DNA of 64,000 nucleotides, from positions 40,895,920 to 40,959,919 of the forward strand of contig NC_087247.1 of assembly GCF_037042905.1 (NCBI RefSeq). Direction: 5' to 3'. This document shows positions 58,667 to 64,000 of this stretch, piece after piece (the stretch's first letter is position 1; each line of letters opens with the position of its first letter). The translations under genes and the position numbers were made by a program. The DNA comes from Lytechinus pictus. Taxonomy: Eukaryota; Echinodermata; Echinoidea; Temnopleuroida; Toxopneustidae. Below the pieces are notes generated by a model. That model saw only the letters and a list, made by a program, of their open reading frames with translations, searched no databases and was not told where the DNA came from.

Positions 58667-60794
58667 CTTGAAAAAAAAGAAAATGGAGAAGAAAAAAAAA
58701 TGATTCAATTTCAGAAAATGGGAGATGAAATCGTGGTTTTGGCCAAGATGAGAGCCCCAGTCATGGGGATTTTGGCAAACCATGAGTTTTGAGATATTGA
58801 TAATTCATTTGAGTAGAAAATATGCATCATTTTACAGAAAGAAGCATATTCTAGATATGAGAATATCGAAGGATTAAGAAGAATCCTGTTTTCATACTTG
58901 GGAAATTATTCTTTTTAGAGGGACAGTGCTTGATTTCATTTTATAGTAGAAAAAGTAGTAGAAGTATGATAGTAGAGCAGGCAACATGACCATTAGAGTA
59001 GACAAAGAGGAGGAGTAGTCTAGGAAAAATAAGGTTTGACCGCAAACAAATTGCAATAGAATTTTTTTCAACGCAATGCATTTCCATGAAGTCCCCAAAA
59101 TGACATACTAAAAGTCCAGAAAAATCCATTTAGTGGAAAGATGTCTAATTTGCATAAATCCAAAATGGCGGCTTCCGTAAGAATTTTTGATGATTATTGA
59201 TAGTAGTACAAACATTGTTCTGATCATAGCACTTTCAAACATGATAAAGGCATGAAACTTTCACCAGTGTTATATCATACCATAGGCTTCATTTTAAAAT
59301 CAGAATAAAAGTCAAATTTGACCTCCGCTGACCTCTAGAGGTCAATGACCTTAAGGTCAATGACCTCTAAATATAAGAAAATTGATGCTTTGCATCATTA
59401 GTACATAATAAATATGGTTATAATGAAAACAAAATGATTCAATATTGACTTTCAAGGTATCTTGATATTTTAGAAAGAATTTGGTGGGTTTTAAGTCTTG
59501 ACCTTTGACCCTGGAGAGCTGGAAAACGTCAATGACCTTAACATCTTAGAATATTGACACGAAGCATCTCTGATTTATGAACAGGCTTCTAGTGTAAAAA
59601 TTGCAATACAATTAATTTGAGCACGATGCATTTCCATGAAGTCACCAAAATTACATACTAAATGTCCAGAAAAATCCATGTAGTGGAAAGATGTCTAATT
59701 TGCATAAATCCAAAATGGCGACTATCATGAGAATTTTTGATGATTATTGATAGTAGTACAAACATTGTTCTGATCATAACACTTTCAAAAATTATGATAA
59801 AGGCATGAAACTTTAACCAGTGTTATATCTTACCATATGCTTCATTTCAAAATTAGGATGCAAGTCTGATTTGACCTCGCTGATCTTTAGAGGTCAAATA
59901 CCTTAAGGTCAATGACCTCCGATAAAAAAATGGATGTTTTGCATCATTAGCTCTTGATAAAAATAGTAATAATGAAAACAGAATTATTCAATATTGACTT
60001 CCGAGGTATTCTGGTATTTTAGAAAGAATTTGGTGCGTTATAAACTTTGACCTTTGAACACTGGAGAGCTAGAAAGGGTCAATGACCTTAACATTTTGGA
60101 ATATTGATGCTAAGCATCATTGCTTTATGATAAACAGGCCTCAAGGTGTAAAAATTGCAATACTATTTCTTTCAACACATTGCATCTCCATGAAGTCTCC
60201 AAAATGATATACCAAAAGTCCAGAAAATCCAAGTGGTGGAAAAGCGTCTTTTTGGCATCAAAAGTGATCCAAAATGATTAATCGTAGTAGTGCAAACACT
60301 GGTCTGATCATAACACTAAGAATATGATTAAAGCGTAAACTTTCATCACTGTTATATTTTATCGTAGGTTTCATTTTAAAAATCGGATGCAATTTAGAAT
60401 TGACCTGTGCTGAACTCTAGAGGCAATACCTAAAGGATTATTGACGTCGGAATATCATAAAAATGTATGTTTTGCATAATAATACTTCGTTAACTTATAA
60501 GGTCCCTTATAACATGAGAAAATTTGCGAGTATTAAAAGTTGTGACCTTTAACCCTGAAACTTTCAAAGGTCAATTCATTTAGAATATTAAACTTAACTA
60601 GTTTACTATCCAGCTTCTGCTTAATAGAACAACCCAGTACAAGATACACCAAAGTGAATATCTTCCATGGGACCAGTCCAATGGAGACTTCACCTGGATA
60701 TTGAAATTGAAGGAACAAAGAAGGGAAAGGCAGCACGCTTCGGTGACACCACTCTGAGTAAATGAAACATTTTGATCTGCCGCCCAGATGTTCA

Positions 60795-61225
60795 TTTATC
60801 ATCTCAGATTTCTCGTCATGTCTGCATAGGAAAAAGGATAAGATGATAATATCTTAAATCTCGTCATGTCTACATCCTGTGTGAGAGATGATCAGATGGC
60901 AAGATCTTGGATCTCGCCATTTTTTACATCCTGTGGGAGAGATGATCAGATCTAAGATATTGTCATCTTATCCTTTTCCCTAAGAGTTGTAGACATGACG
61001 AGATCCCAGATCTTGTCATCGATCATCTCTCCTACAGGATGTAAACATGATGAGATCACAGATCATGTCATCTGATCATCTCTCCCACAGGATGTAGACA
61101 TGACGAAATCCAAGATCTTGTCACCTGATCATCTCTCCCACAGGATGTAGACAAGTCGAGATCTTAGATTTCGTCATCTTATCTCTTTTCCTTAAGAGAT
61201 GTAGACATGACGAGATGATTATATG
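60795..61225. repeat. 53-bp palindromic minisatellite that switches strand
   Basis: 'cgtcatgtctacatcctgt'-type units read one way near 60815, 60862 and 60915. After about 60960 the complement, 'gatgtagacatgacgaga', repeats at 60989, 61041, 61094, 61147 and 61201 (spacing 52-54). The two halves are inverted copies and could form one hairpin. Confidence 0.8.
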
Positions 61226-61269
61226 AACATCTTAAGCTTCCATACTACTGCTACACAGTCCCATCTCCC

Positions 61270-62340
61270 AGAGATTTTGAGGAAGGCTAAAGTAATTCCT
61301 CTAACCTGGGAAAGATCCAAATGTGCCTAGAAGCTACAGGCCAATCGCCCTTTTCTGATATCTCTACAAGCTACTTGAGCATCTCATCCTAAAAAATTGT
61401 CCCATTATAGAACAACATATCATATTCCTAACCAGGCTGGTTTTTAACTTTGGAAATAATATACAGGCTAGGTTCTCAACCAGACTCAGTTCACTGAAGA
61501 CTTCCGACTTAATACGGTAACTAACTAACGGGTGTAGAAAAATTTGTTGAAGTAGCAGCTGCATCTGATACAGTGGTCTACTCTTACAGCTATACAAATT
61601 ATTGATGACATTCATCTGACCAAGTCAATGAAAGTCATCAAAGTTCTACTAGAAAACAGACATCTCTTTATGGAGCTCAACAGGAAGACCGGCAAGTAAA
61701 GAATTCAAAAGAACTGACTCTCTCAGGGTAGTGTTCTTGCTTGAGTCCTGTCTTTAAACCCAAAGACAAAGGTTAGCTTGTTTCATCCCCACAATCCTCA
61801 TGCTTTGAGGAAACTCAAAACAACCTATGGTTTTAATTCCATTCCAGCACTGCAACCATGCAATATATCTTGGTGTCAACCTTGATCAATCACATTAAGA
61901 GTGAAGGGGGGAAATGAGGATCCATAATAACCTTCTCCGGAACTGACAAACTCCTCCACCAATACTCTGCTACAGAGTATGTATGTGCTGTCTTGGACAC
62001 GTCTACCTCTAGAAAACACTTGTATGAATATCACAAACTATCTAAAGCCAAAAAATGTGAAGAGTCTGTACGTCCTGTCAGGTATTGCCCATCTGATATA
62101 CGCAGATCAGCAGCTATACCACAGAGCTCTCAGCGAAGATATAGCGTCCATCTAATCTATGATGCCAAACTAGTTGAAAAAGCCTAAAATCTAGGAAACA
62201 TATTTTTAATTCTGTCCAATCTCTGACAGAGTCACCATTATGCAAGTTATGGGAAGAGAAGTGCAGTGCCAACCAGCATCGTGGTAAGCTGCATCTCCCT
62301 TCTAAAGAGCAACTACACCAGGTTACAATCTAGATAGGAA
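61270..62340 (+). pseudogene. dead non-LTR reverse transcriptase (Jockey-like) fragment
   Basis: Frames broken by many stops still show the order SYRPIALF, LYKLLEHLIL, a KSSKFY-LLENR-type helix segment, YLGVNLDQSH and LRKLTN, and finally RPVRYCPSDIRRSAAIPQSS. These are landmarks of Jockey-type ORF2 proteins (NYRPISLL, YLGV.LD, G..P.DIRR). The catalytic ADD box is not recognisable. It lies in the centre of the fold-back. Confidence 0.65.
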
Positions 62341-62473
62341 AACCGGCTTGCAAGTCTCTCGGGAAGTATACATAGATGATAATTGCAAAAAATTAATTGA
62401 GGCATTTTAGATATCATTTTAAAACCTCCCAATACTCTAACCTCAGTCAGGAATGTACTAGCCAAAAAGACCT

Positions 62474-62622
62474 GGGACCCGTTTCATAGAGAGTTACAAA
62501 TGTTGTAACGTTGCCATTATGACAACTACCATGGTAACCTTGTTTTCGATTGGCTGCTGAACCCTAAGGCCATGGTAGTTGCCATAATGGCAAAGTTACT
62601 CTTTATGAAACGTGCCCCTAGA
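62474..62622. mobile_element. TIR MITE (GGGACCCGTTTCATAGAGAGT)
   Basis: The left 'gggacccgtttcatagag' is inverted at the right as 'ctttatgaaacgtgccc'. Inner GTTGCCATTATGACAACTAC and GTAGTTGCCATAATGGCAA pair. About 150 bases. The host-site copy lies within the fold-back's spacer. Confidence 0.75.
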
Positions 62623-64000
62623 GTTACAAACTTACAAATATACAGATGATATAGTTTTGTTATTTTAAACTGATCATTTGAATAAAGTTTGCAGATCTCA
62701 ACATTTGACTGCTGAGGAAAGTGAAAGGTCAATTACCTCAAAACATTATCAACCAGTGATGCCGAGTACCAATATTTTTACATTTTAAGGTCAAATTTCT
62801 TTAGAGATCCTCAAATTTCAAACACAAGTTGATATAACATGATGCTAATCAAGAACTCTGGATGCAAAACATCAATTTTTTAAAGTCATTGGCCATAAGG
62901 TCATTGTCCTCAAGAGGTCAGGAGAGGTCAAATCTGAATTGCATTGGAATTTTTAAATGAAGCCTATGGTAAGATATAACACTGGTGAAAGTTAGATGCT
63001 TTTATCATTATTTTTTTAAGTGCTCTGATCAGACCAGTGTTTTTACTATTATTTGTAAAAATGAAAAATTCTCACGATGGCCCCCATTTTGGATTTATGC
63101 AAAAACTAGATGTCTTAAATTTCCACTACATGGATTTTTCTGGACTTTTAGTATGTCATTTTGGAGACTTCATGGAAATGCATTGTGCTGAAATAAATTT
63201 TATTGTAATTTTTTCATGAGAGGCCTGTTTATCATAAACCACTGATACTAAGTATCAATATTGTAATATGTTAAGGTTATTGACCTTTTCCAGTGCTCCA
63301 GGGTCAAACAACAACATTTATGATACACAAAATTCTTTCTAGAATATCAGGTTACCTTGAAAGTCAATATTGAATAATAATTTTGTTTGCATTATTATTA
63401 TGAGCTAATGATGCAAAACATAAATTTTCTGATATTTTAAGGTCGTTGACCTTAAGGTCATTGACCTCTAGAGGTCAGCAGAGGCCAAATCTGACTTGCA
63501 TCCTAATTTTAGTTTTAAGACGAAGCCTATGGTAAGATATAACACTGGTGAAAGGTGAATGCTTTAATCATAATTTTTTTAAGTGCTATGATCAGACAAG
63601 TGTTGGTACTACTATAAGTAAACATTACTGAAAATTCTTGCGATGGCCGCCATTTTGGATTTATGCAAATAAGACGTCTTTCCACTACATGGATTTTAAA
63701 AACACTTTTAGTATGAAATTTTGGGGACTTCAAGGAAATGCATTGCAGTAAACAATTTCGTGTGCAATTTGTTTGAGGTTGACCCCCTAAATCAGTAATT
63801 TTTCCTGGACTATAAAGCTAACAAATTTTTCACAAATTTGGAATGAAATGTGGTTGCGTTAATTTGGATACACACTGTACAACATGATATAGCCAGAGGG
63901 CGTGACTTTGACAGCCCCCTGAGAGGGGTAGGCGTCAATGTGCCAGCCCTTTTTATGTATCTGATAAAGAAAAGCCTAATCTTAACTAAGTGGTTAAAAA

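Larger units (their letters stand above)
59015..63825. repeat. large fold-back: three 550-bp units facing two inverted units
   Basis: Left units have the phrase 'gcatttccatgaagtc' at 59078, 59628 and 60182 ('gcatctccatgaagtc'), periods 550 and 554. Right units carry its complement, ending at 63741 and 63181, period 560. Outer ends also pair: 'tagtctaggaaaaat' (59017) with the complement of 'atttttcctggacta' (about 63800). Each unit carries GGTCA palindromes. The middle (60580-62700) holds a minisatellite, a dead LINE and a MITE. Confidence 0.8.

Noticed and set aside
1-64000. CRISPR arrays, operons, ribosome binding sites or prophage-type features
   Set aside because: The window is animal nuclear DNA with spliced genes. 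The tandem arrays here lack the short regular repeat-spacer pattern.

Overview
The window is animal nuclear DNA: strongly AT-rich, with spliced genes (GT/AG introns of several hundred bases to 3 kb) and a very dense load of degraded transposable elements. The gene families (NICN1, a PIERCE-type ciliary protein, TBC1D25), the GGTCA-rich repeats and the SINE/LINE tails ending in (ATT)n suggest a marine invertebrate, most likely an echinoderm. That assignment is an inference from memory of such genomes, not a search result.

Four protein-coding genes can be built exon by exon with matching reading phases. (1) TBC1D25 on + (7285-12250; first coding exon not found), a Rab GAP with the ATG8-binding W-x-x-I motif conserved. 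(2) A PIERCE1/2-type ciliary microtubule inner protein on - (23395-27288, four exons, 128 residues). (3) NICN1 (nicolin-1, a tubulin polyglutamylase complex subunit) on + (27980-35326, seven exons, 228 residues). Genes 2 and 3 are head to head, with 691 bases between their start codons, and that interval holds a forkhead (FOXJ1-type) site and an imperfect RFX X-box. (4) A secreted cystine-knot ligand of the Spatzle/Trunk/PTTH type on - (about 52196-58666, N-terminus not found), with a dibasic cleavage site followed by a 106-residue, six-cysteine mature domain. This is the most unexpected gene here.

Layout: 1-7.2 kb holds repeats and MITEs; 7.3-12.3 kb TBC1D25; 12.7-23.3 kb repeats, including a LINE tail, a remarkable 17-mer array at 14.0-14.8 kb and several hairpins; 23.4-35.3 kb the divergent ciliary gene pair, whose introns carry nested elements; 36-42 kb repeats, a 245-bp tandem array and a degenerate unassigned coding stretch; 42.4-46.0 kb a dead Ty3/gypsy retrotransposon broken by three later insertions; 46-52 kb repeats with long G/C tracts; 52.2-58.7 kb the Spatzle-like gene; 59.0-63.8 kb a large foldback structure of 550-bp units around a palindromic minisatellite and a dead LINE.

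Functionally, the NICN1/PIERCE pair suggests shared control of cilium building. The other genes are unrelated to each other.
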